DNA from: Aureisphaera galaxeae | GTDB taxonomy: Bacteria; Bacteroidota; Bacteroidia; Flavobacteriales; Flavobacteriaceae | NCBI RefSeq assembly: GCF_028561275.1 | Contig: NZ_JAQQTF010000004.1 | Coordinates: 310,001 to 374,000, forward strand | DNA: 64,000 nucleotides | Direction: 5' to 3' | Shown here: piece by piece, positions 1 to 9,084 of the stretch | Position numbering within the stretch: the first letter of the stretch is position 1 | Layout: each line of letters starts with the position of its first letter | Made by a program: the position numbers and the translations under genes | The notes under the pieces: model-generated | Told to the model about the DNA's origin: nothing | Databases searched by the model: none | What the model saw: the letters and a program-made list of their open reading frames with translations, nothing else

Positions 1-387
1 GACGCAGGTCAAGTACTTTGTTGCTATCCAACTTCTATCGCAGGCGATTCCGTAGATTTTCGTGTTATCGGTACAGACCGAGGTGGAGTAGGAAGTATAA
101 GTGTACGGGTTTTGCACAACCAAGTAAGCAATGTTAGAATTATAGGGCATCCGGATATTGTTCCCACTGTTGCCAATGTGCCCGCTACAAACCATAAGGA
201 TATTTTTGTTTCCTTTGATGTACCAAGAACCTCATACATTCTGGCGTTCGAAGTAAACAATGCAGGAGAAATCCTAACTCTAGATGTTACCACAAACGAT
301 TTTTCCAATAATGCCACTTCTATACCGGCGGTAAACACAGATGAGCCAAGCGTACAGGTGGTGGATTTGCAGTTAAGTTGTAACTAA
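1..387 (+). CDS. C-terminal part of an unrecognised, probably exported protein
   Basis: The frame is open from the first base of the window to a TAA at 385-387, so this is the last 128 residues of a protein that begins upstream. The translation is rich in Val, Thr, Asn and Asp with alternating hydrophobic residues, as in beta-sandwich extracellular domains. It ends in DLQLSCN and shows no type IX sorting domain. An intrinsic terminator follows 26 bases after the stop. I do not recognise a family; an extracellular or adhesin-like role is an inference from composition only. Confidence 0.7.
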   Translation, partial: DAGQVLCCYPTSIAGDSVDFRVIGTDRGGVGSISVRVLHNQVSNVRIIGHPDIVPTVANVPATNHKDIFVSFDVPRTSYILAFEVNNAGEILTLDVTTNDFSNNATSIPAVNTDEPSVQVVDLQLSCN

Positions 388-412
388 CTCAGATTGGTGG
401 AAAAAATAGTAC

Positions 413-442
413 GGCCAGTTCCAATTAGGGGCTGGCTTTTTT
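413..442 (+). terminator. Intrinsic terminator between convergent genes
   Basis: GCCAG at 414-418 pairs with CTGGC at 432-436, followed by a run of six T (437-442). It lies between the end of the partial plus-strand gene and the end of rmuC on the minus strand. The T run overlaps the first bases of the rmuC stop region. Confidence 0.7.
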
Positions 443-1760
443 ATTCGCTTTCTTTGGCCCGTTTCATAATGTTCTCGGGAAGCGACTTTTTGGCCTTGGC
501 ACCCATTTTTTTCAGCTTTTCCACACTGGTAATGAGATTGCCTCGACCTTCCACTAATTTGTTCATGGCGGCAGAATAATCCCTTTTGGCATCGTCCATT
601 TTCTTTCCAATCCCCGTAAGATCTTTCAGCAAGCCTTCAAATTTATCATACAATGCACCTGCTTGTCTCGCGATTTCAATGGCATTCCGCTGTTGCTTTT
701 CGTTATTCCACATAGTGTCGATCGTACGCAGGGTCGCTAGAAGGGTGGAAGGGGTTACAATCACAATGTTCTTTTCGAAGGCCTTGGTGTAGAGATTATT
801 GTCTTGGTTTATGGCGACCGCGAAGGCAGGTTCAATAGGAATGAACATAAGGACAAAATCTGGGGATTCGATATCGTAAAGGTCCTGATAGTTTTTGTCC
901 GAAAGCTGCTCCACGTGTTTGTTTATGGAATTGATATGGGCCTTTAAGTGAATCTCCTTTTCTTCATCCTCGGCATTTACATAACGATTGTAATCGGTAA
1001 TAGATACCTTGGAGTCGATCACCATTTTCTTTTTATCGGGTAGGTGAATCACGACATCAGGCATAACACGACTGCCATCTTCCTGGGCAAAACTTTGCTG
1101 CACGAAGTACTCTCGGTCCTTTTCCAATCCCGACTTCTCAAGTACGCGCTCCAGCACCAATTCGCCCCAATTCCCTTGTAATTTGCTATCTCCCTTCAGA
1201 GCACGCGTAAGGTTGGTGGCGTCCTTGGTCATTTGCAGGTTGAGGTCCTTTAACCCCAAAAGTTGCTCTTTAAGAGCCGCATGCATGGTAAGGCTTTCCT
1301 TTTGTGACGTATCTACTTTCTTTTCAAATCGATCGATCTTTTCCTGTAATGGCTTTAAGATGGTATCGATTTGCTCCTTATTTTGCTTGGTAAACTTTTC
1401 CGATTTGTTATCCAGAATCTTATTGGCAAGGTTTTCGAATTCCTTGGTGAATTTTTCCTGGAGTTGCTCCAATTCATCCTTTTGTTCGATCAGTTTTTTC
1501 TCCAAGTGATCGTTTTCGGAATTACGGCGCACCAATTCAGCATTGAGAAAGTCCTTTTCCTCCCGTATCTTTTCCTTATCATTCAGAGCGGTTTGAAAGC
1601 GTTCATTCAATCGTTCCTCTTGATCCTTAAGCTGTGATAAGCGCTCTTCCATTTTCCCTGTTTCGGACTTGATCTTTAAGCGCGCAATGAGATTGCCCAC
1701 ATAGGCCCCGGCCAGTGCAGAAATGGCTCCGATAAGGAAAATGATGAATGGTTCGCTCAT
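441..1760 (-). CDS. rmuC: DNA recombination protein RmuC
   Basis: 439 residues. An N-terminal membrane segment (about residues 5-22) is followed by a long Lys/Glu-rich coiled coil (about 30-170) and the RmuC nuclease-fold domain (about 190-390). Recognisable blocks are GNWGELVLERVLE near 196, MPDVVIHLP near 233 and DSKVSITDY near 249. RmuC family proteins limit DNA inversions and are thought to be membrane-anchored endonuclease-like proteins. The gene stands alone, convergent with the upstream gene and divergent from the PD40 lipoprotein. Length is typical for the family. Confidence 0.93.
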   Translation of the reverse strand: MSEPFIIFLIGAISALAGAYVGNLIARLKIKSETGKMEERLSQLKDQEERLNERFQTALNDKEKIREEKDFLNAELVRRNSENDHLEKKLIEQKDELEQLQEKFTKEFENLANKILDNKSEKFTKQNKEQIDTILKPLQEKIDRFEKKVDTSQKESLTMHAALKEQLLGLKDLNLQMTKDATNLTRALKGDSKLQGNWGELVLERVLEKSGLEKDREYFVQQSFAQEDGSRVMPDVVIHLPDKKKMVIDSKVSITDYNRYVNAEDEEKEIHLKAHINSINKHVEQLSDKNYQDLYDIESPDFVLMFIPIEPAFAVAINQDNNLYTKAFEKNIVIVTPSTLLATLRTIDTMWNNEKQQRNAIEIARQAGALYDKFEGLLKDLTGIGKKMDDAKRDYSAAMNKLVEGRGNLITSVEKLKKMGAKAKKSLPENIMKRAKESE

Positions 1761-1891
1761 GAATTATATTTTGTCTAAAAGTAAGAAATATTACAGAGGT
1801 GGTTCCGGTCTAATTTTGATTATATTTGAGTATATCCCGTATTCAATCCTGAGCAATTCGGTTTGAAGATTTTATCATTCGAGCGATAAAG

Positions 1892-2815
1892 ATGAAAGCT
1901 TATCATATAATAGCGTTGTGTTTGCTACAACTTTTCATTGTAGCCAGTTGCGATAGTGGTCAGGCGAGTGGGAAGCCCGTACTATTCGAACCCAATAATG
2001 TATCCACAGAAATAGTAGAGTACGGCCCCTCATTTTCGGCCTCGGGACAGGAAATGTATTTTGCCAGAAGTGCCGATAAATGGGGGCAAGGACCACTGAC
2101 TAGTGCCATATATCATTCCGTAAAAGAGAATGAGATGTGGTCGAAGCCAGAACTCGTATCGTTTTCGGGAGTATATGACGACAGCGATCCTCATATAACG
2201 AACGATAGAAACACCCTATATTTCATTTCCAAAAGAGCTTCAGAAACTGGACAAACTTCGGCCGATATCTGGAAGGTGAACAAAGATGAGGACGGAAAAT
2301 GGGGTACGCCCATACGTTTGCAGGAACCCATTAATTCCGAAGGTAATGAATACAGCCCCAAAACTGATGATCAAGGCAATCTGTATTTTGCTTCCGATCG
2401 ATCCGGTGGTTACGGGCAAGGCGATTTATACGTGGCAAAGACAGAGGGCGGCCAGTTTGCAGCGCCTGCAAATCTTGGGGATGCTGTAAATACGGATCAA
2501 GGCGAATGGAATTTGGAAATAAGTCGGGATGGGAAGATACTTATTTTCGAAGCTTCAGGAAGACCAGAAAACGTTTCTTCGTATGGTGATCTTTATATTA
2601 GTTTCAAAGAAAATGATGGGTGGACCGTACCACAAAATATAACTGAATTGAATACAAGCGGAAGCGATCTTTCAGCTTGTTTAACGAATAAAAACAAGAC
2701 ACTTTATTACGCCAGTAGCGATAGTATTAAGAATCCCAGTGTGAATATCTATCGGGTGGATTTCAAAACCATCTTTGACCATTACAAGAAAAATGCTACG
2801 GCAACAGAAAAATAG
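1892..2815 (+). CDS. PD40 / TolB-like beta-propeller lipoprotein
   Basis: 307 residues. The N-terminus has a lipoprotein signal with a lipobox ending in ASC at residue 20. The body contains repeated PD40/WD40-like units such as YGPSFSASGQEMYFARS, DSDPHITNDRNTLYFISK, NEYSPKTDDQGNLYFASDR and WNLEISRDGKILIFEAS, which fit blades of a TolB-type propeller. In Bacteroidota such proteins are usually periplasmic or surface lipoproteins, often related to OmpA/PD40 envelope proteins. The exact ligand is unknown. It is followed 25 bases later by the alkylation-repair gene. Confidence 0.8.
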   Translation: MKAYHIIALCLLQLFIVASCDSGQASGKPVLFEPNNVSTEIVEYGPSFSASGQEMYFARSADKWGQGPLTSAIYHSVKENEMWSKPELVSFSGVYDDSDPHITNDRNTLYFISKRASETGQTSADIWKVNKDEDGKWGTPIRLQEPINSEGNEYSPKTDDQGNLYFASDRSGGYGQGDLYVAKTEGGQFAAPANLGDAVNTDQGEWNLEISRDGKILIFEASGRPENVSSYGDLYISFKENDGWTVPQNITELNTSGSDLSACLTNKNKTLYYASSDSIKNPSVNIYRVDFKTIFDHYKKNATATEK

Positions 2816-2840
2816 ACGTACATATTAAAAAGTTTCAATC

Positions 2841-3548
2841 ATGACAGTTAATGAAGTACTTCAGGAATTAGAGCAGTATGGGGACGAAAGGACCAAGAAT
2901 ACGCTCATGAGCCACGGTGCCAAGGAGCCCTTCTTTGGGGTGAAGGTGGCCGATTTAAAAAAGATCCTCAAGAAAACGAAAAAGAACCACGAACTATCCT
3001 TGGCCTTGTACGACACGGGAAATTCGGACGCCATGTATTTGGCGGGCCTAATGGCCGATGAAAAACGAATCACCAAGGAACAATTAAACGGTTGGGTAGA
3101 GAAGGCCTATTGGTCGTATCTAAGCGAATATGCTGTGCCTTGGGTGGCTTCGGAAACCGACTTTGGTTTTGAGCTGGGATTGGAATGGATTGAATCCTCG
3201 GACGAATGCATTGCTTCAGCAGGATGGTCTACCTTGGCTTCGTATACCACGGTAAATGATGATGAGGTATTGGATATTGCAAAGTACGAAGCACTTTTGG
3301 ATCGAGTGGCTGCTGAAATAGATGACGCTCAAAATCGAGTAAAATATACCATGAACGGTTTTGTCATTACAGTAGGAACCTATGTGAAGGGGTTAACGGC
3401 GAAGGCCACTCAGATTGCCGAGAAAATAGGAGCTATAACGGTAGACATGAATGGTACGGCCTGTAAGGTGCCTTTAGCGACTACCTATATTCAGAAAGTG
3501 ATAGATAAGCAACGCGTGGGGAAGAAACGGAAAACGGCGCGGTGTTAA
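2841..3548 (+). CDS. DNA alkylation repair protein, AlkD-like HEAT-repeat glycosylase family
   Basis: 235 residues. The sequence fits the PF08713-type family of HEAT-like helical repeats: FFGVKVADLKKILKK near the N-terminus, a WxYLSEYAVPWVASE block around residue 90-105, and NRVKYTMNGFVITVGTYV near 173-190. Family members recognise or excise alkylated purines. An AlkB-like demethylase lies about 7 kb downstream, so the region carries two alkylation-repair functions, not in one operon. The basic C-terminus GKKRKTARC may contact DNA (inference). Confidence 0.85.
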   Translation: MTVNEVLQELEQYGDERTKNTLMSHGAKEPFFGVKVADLKKILKKTKKNHELSLALYDTGNSDAMYLAGLMADEKRITKEQLNGWVEKAYWSYLSEYAVPWVASETDFGFELGLEWIESSDECIASAGWSTLASYTTVNDDEVLDIAKYEALLDRVAAEIDDAQNRVKYTMNGFVITVGTYVKGLTAKATQIAEKIGAITVDMNGTACKVPLATTYIQKVIDKQRVGKKRKTARC

Positions 3549-3683
3549 ACAAAGAACCAAACCAATAGATTTATCGAAAACCCTGTTTGTAGCACGTAAT
3601 TAAAGAATCCAGATAGATTCCCAGATCCATCTGGGGTAAACCTGTGATAAAACACTAGCTTTACAAGTAAAGATATTTGTATT

Positions 3684-4103
3684 ATGAAAAAACTAGTCAT
3701 AGCATTTCTACTCATTCCTCTATTGTCCTTTACTTTTTCCGATAGGGACACGTATGATTTTGTGGGGAAATGGGAAGTTGAAAATGAATATGGGATATTG
3801 TATTTCACCTTCGAGAAGGATGGATATTTTTCATTTGAAGATAATCGGAGATTTTATAATGGAAAAGGATTTGAAGTAGATGGAAACAAGGTAACAATGC
3901 AATACAGCGTAGACTCTAAAAAGAATCCGATGTATTTTGATTTGGTGTTAATTAATCACGGGAAGAATGAAGAAAAAACGTTTTTAGGAATTGCAGAGTT
4001 TGTTGATAAGAATATATTACGCATAAATGTAGGACTACTTCCCAACGAACGTCCAACCAATTTTAGTGACCCCAGAACTATGCACTTAAAACGGATTGAG
4101 TGA
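3684..4103 (+). CDS. Small exported protein, lipocalin-like fold possible
   Basis: 139 residues. A clear signal peptide (MKKLVIAFLLIPLLSFTFS) precedes a compact beta-rich region starting FVGKWEVENEYGILYFTFEKDGYFSFED, the arrangement seen in many small lipocalin-like or TIGR03067-like Bacteroidota proteins where the opening GxW starts the barrel. No catalytic residues are evident. It precedes a small membrane-anchored protein and a fatty-acid-hydroxylase-family gene, but a shared function is not demonstrated. Confidence 0.65.
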   Translation: MKKLVIAFLLIPLLSFTFSDRDTYDFVGKWEVENEYGILYFTFEKDGYFSFEDNRRFYNGKGFEVDGNKVTMQYSVDSKKNPMYFDLVLINHGKNEEKTFLGIAEFVDKNILRINVGLLPNERPTNFSDPRTMHLKRIE

Positions 4104-4127
4104 TGTTTTTAATTTAATAGCTGAAAC

Positions 4128-4511
4128 ATGAAAAACAAGATCATAAAAGTTGCCACACTCACCTTGTTCTCAAGTCTTATTATTGGATTTGTGGCCTTTC
4201 AATCCGGTTATTTCGGAGGAAAGAAATCTTCCGTTTCTGGAAGTCCCAACGGAAGCACGTTGATCAATCAGGCAGACACGATTCAAAAGGTTGATTCCAT
4301 TAAATGGAAGAAGTCATTTTTAATTTCTTCCTCCAAATCATTCGTCATTCATGATCCCTTGAAAGGTTTGGAAGATAGTACGAAGTTGGATTCTTCCTTA
4401 CAAATCGATCCCTTAATCTATAGTTCTAAATCAGGAATCATTGTTACTCCCGAAGATCTAAAGAAAATGGTCAAGGATTCCCTGGAGCAAGATTCGATTA
4501 AACGCAAATGA
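4128..4511 (+). CDS. Hypothetical membrane-anchored protein
   Basis: 127 residues. One N-terminal hydrophobic segment (about 6-28) is followed by a polar Ser/Lys/Asp-rich tail without recognised domains. The stop codon overlaps the ATG of the hydroxylase gene by four bases (ATGA), which indicates translational coupling. It may be an accessory protein of that hydroxylase; this is inference from coupling only. Confidence 0.65.
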   Translation: MKNKIIKVATLTLFSSLIIGFVAFQSGYFGGKKSSVSGSPNGSTLINQADTIQKVDSIKWKKSFLISSSKSFVIHDPLKGLEDSTKLDSSLQIDPLIYSSKSGIIVTPEDLKKMVKDSLEQDSIKRK

Positions 4512-5323
4512 CCTTGGCAGAGTTCTATAGCGCTCTAGAAGCAATGGGCATAAGCCTGGTATTTCTTATGCTGGTTTTTGTACCCATGGAGAAGGTATTT
4601 CCCGCCAAAAAGCATCAGAAAATATTGCGACCGAAGTGGTTGTTGGATTTTTGTTTTTTTCTTGGGCAGTACCTACTTTGGAGTGGATTGGTGCTATGGA
4701 CACTCAATTACTTTGCAGATTACCTAACATCGATTATTCCCAATTCGTTTCAACAAAAAATAGCCTCACAACCCTTTTTGTTACAGGTTTTTGAAGTACT
4801 GGTGCTAAGTGATTTCCTTATTTATTGGGGACACCGATTGCAGCACAATGTAGATTTCTTATGGCGTTTTCATAAGGTGCATCACAGTGCTGAGCATTTG
4901 GACTGGTTAGCGGCGCATCGGGAACATCCGTTGGACTCTATTTACACCATTGGGTTGATTAATTTACCAGCCTTCATCATGGGATTTCCTTTGGAGTCCA
5001 TAGCCGGAGTGATTGCCTTTAGAGGTATTTGGGCCATTTACATTCACTCCAACGTAAGATTGCCTATTGGTAAACTCAGAATATTGATTGGCGCTCCTGA
5101 ATTGCATCATTGGCACCATGATTTGGACAGAAGAGCCGGAAACTACGCGAATATTTCGCCCATTATGGATGTTATTTTCGGAACTTACAAATGTCCGGAT
5201 AAAGAACCCGAGAAATTTGGGATACAGGAAGAAACGCCAAATAGCTATTTAGGGCAATTGATAGAGCCGCTTTTACCCAAACGGGTTTGGGATCGCATAA
5301 AACAGGGGTCGGAAAAGTTGTAA
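4508..5323 (+). CDS. Sterol desaturase / fatty acid hydroxylase family protein
   Basis: 271 residues with several membrane segments. The histidine clusters that bind the di-iron centre are all visible: HRLQH at 109-113, FHKVHH at 121-126, HREHP at 137-141 and ELHHWHH at 199-204. The family (PF04116) hydroxylates or desaturates lipids such as sterols, carotenoids or fatty acids, with oxygen as oxidant, in the cytoplasmic membrane. The actual substrate cannot be told; in flavobacteria fatty-acid or carotenoid hydroxylation is plausible. Coupled to the upstream membrane-anchored protein by a 4-bp overlap. Confidence 0.9.
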   Translation: MTLAEFYSALEAMGISLVFLMLVFVPMEKVFPAKKHQKILRPKWLLDFCFFLGQYLLWSGLVLWTLNYFADYLTSIIPNSFQQKIASQPFLLQVFEVLVLSDFLIYWGHRLQHNVDFLWRFHKVHHSAEHLDWLAAHREHPLDSIYTIGLINLPAFIMGFPLESIAGVIAFRGIWAIYIHSNVRLPIGKLRILIGAPELHHWHHDLDRRAGNYANISPIMDVIFGTYKCPDKEPEKFGIQEETPNSYLGQLIEPLLPKRVWDRIKQGSEKL

Positions 5324-5373
5324 ATTTCTTTTTAGGACCGAATAAAAATAATTCAAAACAATTCAGTTAGTTC

Positions 5374-5910
5374 ATGTTCGATAAGCATAGGGAAGAACAT
5401 TTTCGACGTCTTCTTCGGTCAGGTCCAATTTTGGAGATCAAACTTTTTCAGGTAAACGATTATTTTTTTGAATTTCCCGAAAAGGGCCAATGGGTTATCG
5501 ATGGAGGCGTTGAACTGGTATTTGCCAAGGGCATTTGCTGTATGGGTTGGAACTCACGGGAGGAGATCATGGCGATGGAAGACTATGGCTTTAATCAAAT
5601 GTTCGATTCCACAGAATATATGCAACTGGAGAATGATAACATTCTCAAATTAAAGAGCTATCTCATTCAGGAAATTACGAATATTGAGTTCATAACCCGA
5701 GAATTCGACTTCATAAAGGACTATACCATGACCAAGATCGTAGAGAATAGGGTGGTTGGAATGAATTTGGAATTTGAAAATGGTTCAAAACTCCAAATAG
5801 CCTTTATAAACTATCAACTTGAAGAGAGTGACGCTCCTAAGGACTATTATTATGATGTTACGGGAGAACTTCTGGTTTCTATAAAGGGAGATGTGGAAAT
5901 AGATAATTGA
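5374..5910 (+). CDS. Hypothetical cytoplasmic protein
   Basis: 178 residues, acidic, with no signal peptide or membrane segment. The sequence includes GQWVIDGGVELVFAKGICCMGWN, an adjacent Cys pair, and a long region of alternating hydrophobic residues. I recognise no family. It may form a unit with the next small membrane protein, whose TTG start is 13 bases after its stop. Confidence 0.6.
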   Translation: MFDKHREEHFRRLLRSGPILEIKLFQVNDYFFEFPEKGQWVIDGGVELVFAKGICCMGWNSREEIMAMEDYGFNQMFDSTEYMQLENDNILKLKSYLIQEITNIEFITREFDFIKDYTMTKIVENRVVGMNLEFENGSKLQIAFINYQLEESDAPKDYYYDVTGELLVSIKGDVEIDN

Positions 5911-5923
5911 ATAAACATTTCTT

Positions 5924-6316
5924 TTGAAGATATATAGACCAATTTTTTCTATTGTTGTAATTACAGTCCAACTGATCCTTTCGATCATAGACTATCACTA
6001 TTATGTTGAATGGGGTAAAGCCAATCCTGCATTGGATGGATTGATTAATCGATACTTTTTGGGAGACACATTATTTCTATTTGTAGTTGCCATTGGGTTT
6101 TACGAAATGCTGACTGCACCAGGAAAACTTAAGACCCTAATTCGAGTTATTTTAATTTGCATTGTGCTAGGCACCCAATTTTCCCAATTCGTTCCTATTG
6201 ATGATTTTTACTTCGGAGTTTATAATACGGCTTGGTTTATGGCTGTAGTGGCACTGATTCTTATAATTATTAGGTTGGGAAGAGTTTTTATTGAAAAGAA
6301 GAACATCGAGATATGA
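5924..6316 (+). CDS. Small four-helix membrane protein
   Basis: 130 residues beginning at a TTG (no ATG fits without losing the first membrane helix). Four hydrophobic segments are visible at about 7-25, 45-62, 72-88 and 100-118. No motif is recognised. The 13-base gap to the preceding gene suggests cotranscription. Function unknown. Confidence 0.6.
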   Translation: MKIYRPIFSIVVITVQLILSIIDYHYYVEWGKANPALDGLINRYFLGDTLFLFVVAIGFYEMLTAPGKLKTLIRVILICIVLGTQFSQFVPIDDFYFGVYNTAWFMAVVALILIIIRLGRVFIEKKNIEI

Positions 6317-6356
6317 GGGGTAATATAATTTTGGAAACTGAAAGAAGAAAAGAAAC

Positions 6357-6899
6357 ATGAACTATATAATATTCGACCTAGAAGCCACTTGTTGGGAAGG
6401 ATGGGACAAGAGCCAGAATGAAACCATTGAGATTGGCGCCGTTTTGGTCAATGATAGAAAAGAAATCATTTCCGAGTTCGAACAATTCGTACGACCTCTT
6501 AAGCACCCCGTATTAAGTGATTTTTGCAAAGATCTTACTTCGATAACCCAAAGTGATGTAGACAATGCTCCCTACTTTGGAGAAGCCATAGAAAAATTCA
6601 AAAAATGGTTTAACAATGATGAGGAGTACGTGCTTTGTTCATGGGGTTTTTACGACAAAAAACAGTTGGAGAGCGACTGTGAAATTCATGGTCTTAATGC
6701 CGATTGGGTAGAGAAGCATATCAGTTTGAAACATCAATATGGCAAGTTTAAAAAATTGAGGCGTGCCATAGGGATGAAGAATGCATTACTTCATGAGAAA
6801 ATGAACTTGGAAGGCACGCATCACCGCGGCATCGACGATGCCAGAAACATTGCTAAAATTTTCATTAAGTATTTCGAGGAATGGGAGTTTCGGAAATAA
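6357..6899 (+). CDS. DEDDh-type 3'-5' exonuclease, ERI1-like
   Basis: 180 residues, nearly all exonuclease domain. The DEDDh residues are in place: D7 and E9 in IIFDLEATCW, D100 in WGFYDKKQL, and H156/D161 in HHRGIDDARNIAKI (H-x4-D). The DLEATCWEG start and GIDDARNIA block match the ERI1/Snipper-like RNA or DNA exonuclease subgroup rather than the DNA polymerase III epsilon type. Substrate (structured RNA or DNA) is not certain. No partner gene is evident. Confidence 0.9.
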   Translation: MNYIIFDLEATCWEGWDKSQNETIEIGAVLVNDRKEIISEFEQFVRPLKHPVLSDFCKDLTSITQSDVDNAPYFGEAIEKFKKWFNNDEEYVLCSWGFYDKKQLESDCEIHGLNADWVEKHISLKHQYGKFKKLRRAIGMKNALLHEKMNLEGTHHRGIDDARNIAKIFIKYFEEWEFRK

Positions 6900-6959
6900 G
6901 GGTAACATTTCTTTCTGCCATGACACTTATTAGCGGTACTACTTAACACAAACAACTAT

Positions 6960-7835
6960 ATGAAATTAAAAGTTCTACTATGGGCTACCTTATTTACGGG
7001 CCTTTTGGCGCATGCCCAAAATCTTGATGAGCTTGAAATCATGGGCGAATGGAACGTACTAAGCGTTTATGTTCCAGATCAAGTAAAAGAAAAGGAAGCT
7101 GTCACTATGATGAAGGATGCATTTACAGGAGCCAAATTCAATTTTAGGGGAGATAGGGTTTTTGAAATAAAGCTTAGCGAAAAGGCCGATGAAAGATTTA
7201 AGGAATTGTTTTTTCTGAATGGAGAGAACTGGATCATTCAAAAGTCGCAAGTCCTTATTGGAACGGAAGAAGAAGGATTTTCTACCATGCACATTACGGT
7301 TCAGGAACAGGAGGGTAAAACCTATTTTATGCTTCCCATGATGGGATTGCAAGTTGAAAAAATAAGCAACGACACCCCCCGTGATCCCAAAATGGTTAAA
7401 TCAAAGAAAAAGAAACAAGCAGGACTGACTGATACCGATGTAGTATTGATTCAGAGGGAAATTGATGAAAATCTAATTGTTCCATATGCTATTATTCAGG
7501 ATCCACCCTTGGCACCCGGCTGTAAATCGAAATGGGATACAGGTAAAAAGAAAAAATGTACCTCATTGTTCATCCAACAACACTTGCAACGTAAATTCAA
7601 TACTGAATTGGCGAATGATCTAGGAATATCGGGTACCATAAGAATAGCTATTGAGTTTGTTATAGATTCCGACGGAAAAGTAGTAAACATTACAGCCAAT
7701 GGCGGCCCAGAAGAAATGAACGAAAACGCCATACTGTCTGTTGGAAAGCTCCCCCAGCTAAAGCCGGGTCAACAGGATGGAACAGCCGTTCCTACATCCT
7801 ATAGATTACCTCTTCAATTTACTGTGGTGGATTAG
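6960..7835 (+). CDS. Exported protein with C-terminal TonB domain
   Basis: 291 residues. A signal peptide (MKLKVLLWATLFTGLLAHA) leads into an N-terminal lipocalin-like region with MGEWNVLSVYV, a Lys-rich linker near 145-155, and a C-terminal TonB_C-type domain (about 205-291) with GTIRIAIEFVIDSDGKV and a final PLQFTVVD. In Bacteroidota such domains occur in many periplasmic proteins that are not true energy transducers. Lack of the usual N-terminal membrane anchor and proline-rich spacer argues against a classical TonB. Confidence 0.75.
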   Translation: MKLKVLLWATLFTGLLAHAQNLDELEIMGEWNVLSVYVPDQVKEKEAVTMMKDAFTGAKFNFRGDRVFEIKLSEKADERFKELFFLNGENWIIQKSQVLIGTEEEGFSTMHITVQEQEGKTYFMLPMMGLQVEKISNDTPRDPKMVKSKKKKQAGLTDTDVVLIQREIDENLIVPYAIIQDPPLAPGCKSKWDTGKKKKCTSLFIQQHLQRKFNTELANDLGISGTIRIAIEFVIDSDGKVVNITANGGPEEMNENAILSVGKLPQLKPGQQDGTAVPTSYRLPLQFTVVD

Positions 7836-7977
7836 CCCTGTGACTGAAAATAATTAATAAGGCGGTCATCGTTATACTCAAGTTTTAGCTAACTTTGAGT
7901 GCTCCCCAGTTTGTATGTTTTTGAAATAAGAACATTCATTACATACCATATTCAACGAACCAAATTTTAAACTGACC

Positions 7978-8730
7978 ATGACCGCCACTACCATAGACGA
8001 AGTCCTTGGATTTTTAGATGAGATTATTGAGACCTCCAAAGAGGAACAAAGTACCTTAGGCTATTTTGCTGCCCTGTATCGCAAGGTAACCCAGCAAGTA
8101 AAGGACAAAATAGGGCAACACTTTTTCGATGATGATGCGAGGATGGAATTGCTCGATGTTACCTTCGCCAATCGGTATCTAGCTGCTTACACAGGCTATA
8201 AAGCAGGAACAGAGATTACCGAATCTTGGCAAGTGGCCTTCGAAGCTTCCGAAAACAGCAAATTGATTGTGCTTCAGCATTTGTTAGCAGGGATGAATGC
8301 CCATATCAATCTGGATTTGGGAATCGCCGCTGCAGAGATTACAGATACCCAAACCATTCATAGTTTGCAGGGGGATTTCAACAAGATCAATGATATTCTG
8401 GGCGCCTTGGTTGGTGAGGTGGAAAAGGACCTTTCGGAAATATGGCCTTTTCTCCTTTGGATTCTGAAAGTGACCAAGAAAGTGGATAATTTTCTGATCA
8501 ACTTCAGTATGAACATTGCTAGGGAAGGTGCATGGCTCTTTGCCAACGAATTGGTGTTTCGGGATGCTGGGACTACCTTAAACGAAATGATCGCCAAACG
8601 GGATAAGAAAATAGCCAAGTTGGGGCAATCCATTGTTAAACCAGGTCGTATTGAGCGATTCATCTTCAGAATCATTAGATTTGGAGAACGGGGTACCGTA
8701 GCCGACAAGATTACTGCCCTGCAGAATTAA
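7978..8730 (+). CDS. DUF5995 family protein
   Basis: 250 residues. The pattern TIDEVLGFLDEII...LGYFAALYRKVTQQVKDKI...FFDDDARMELLDVTFANRYLAAY and the later HLLAGMNAHINLDLGIAAAE resembles DUF5995, an all-helical family of unknown biochemical role. The conserved His/Asn/Asp in MNAHINLDLG could bind metal or substrate (inference). The TfoX-like gene starts 15 bases downstream, suggesting cotranscription. Confidence 0.7.
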   Translation: MTATTIDEVLGFLDEIIETSKEEQSTLGYFAALYRKVTQQVKDKIGQHFFDDDARMELLDVTFANRYLAAYTGYKAGTEITESWQVAFEASENSKLIVLQHLLAGMNAHINLDLGIAAAEITDTQTIHSLQGDFNKINDILGALVGEVEKDLSEIWPFLLWILKVTKKVDNFLINFSMNIAREGAWLFANELVFRDAGTTLNEMIAKRDKKIAKLGQSIVKPGRIERFIFRIIRFGERGTVADKITALQN

Positions 8731-8744
8731 CAATAAACAAGGAA

Positions 8745-9083
8745 ATGGCCGTAAGTGAAGAGTATGCGAAGTTTGTAGAGGACCAACTTTCTGAATTTGG
8801 ACCTGTGGACATGAAGCGAATGTTTGGTGGTATTGGGATTTTCCGGGAAGGCCTTATGTTTGGGAAGATTGGAAGTGATATTTTTCGGTTAAAGGTAGAT
8901 GAGACCAATCAGAAGGAATATGAAGAAAATGGGATGAAGCCCTATTATTCAGAAAAAAAGAAGAAGGGCATGCCTTATTGGGAGGTTCCTCAAGAGGTTT
9001 TGGAAGACAGAACCCTTTTGGCCGAATGGGCAGGTAAATCCTTCGAAATTGCCAAGAAAGCGGCCGCCAAGAAAAAGAAATAA
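8745..9083 (+). CDS. TfoX/Sxy N-terminal domain protein
   Basis: 112 residues. The sequence KRMFGGIGIFREGLMFGKIGSDIFRLKVD is the hallmark of the TfoX_N domain, and MPYWEVPQEVLED completes it; the C-terminus is a Lys/Ala-rich tail (AKKAAAKKKK). TfoX_N stand-alone proteins are widespread and most are not competence regulators. A second TfoX_N-like protein occurs at 54945-55313. The next gene starts one base after this stop. Confidence 0.85.
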   Translation: MAVSEEYAKFVEDQLSEFGPVDMKRMFGGIGIFREGLMFGKIGSDIFRLKVDETNQKEYEENGMKPYYSEKKKKGMPYWEVPQEVLEDRTLLAEWAGKSFEIAKKAAAKKKK

Positions 9084-9084
9084 T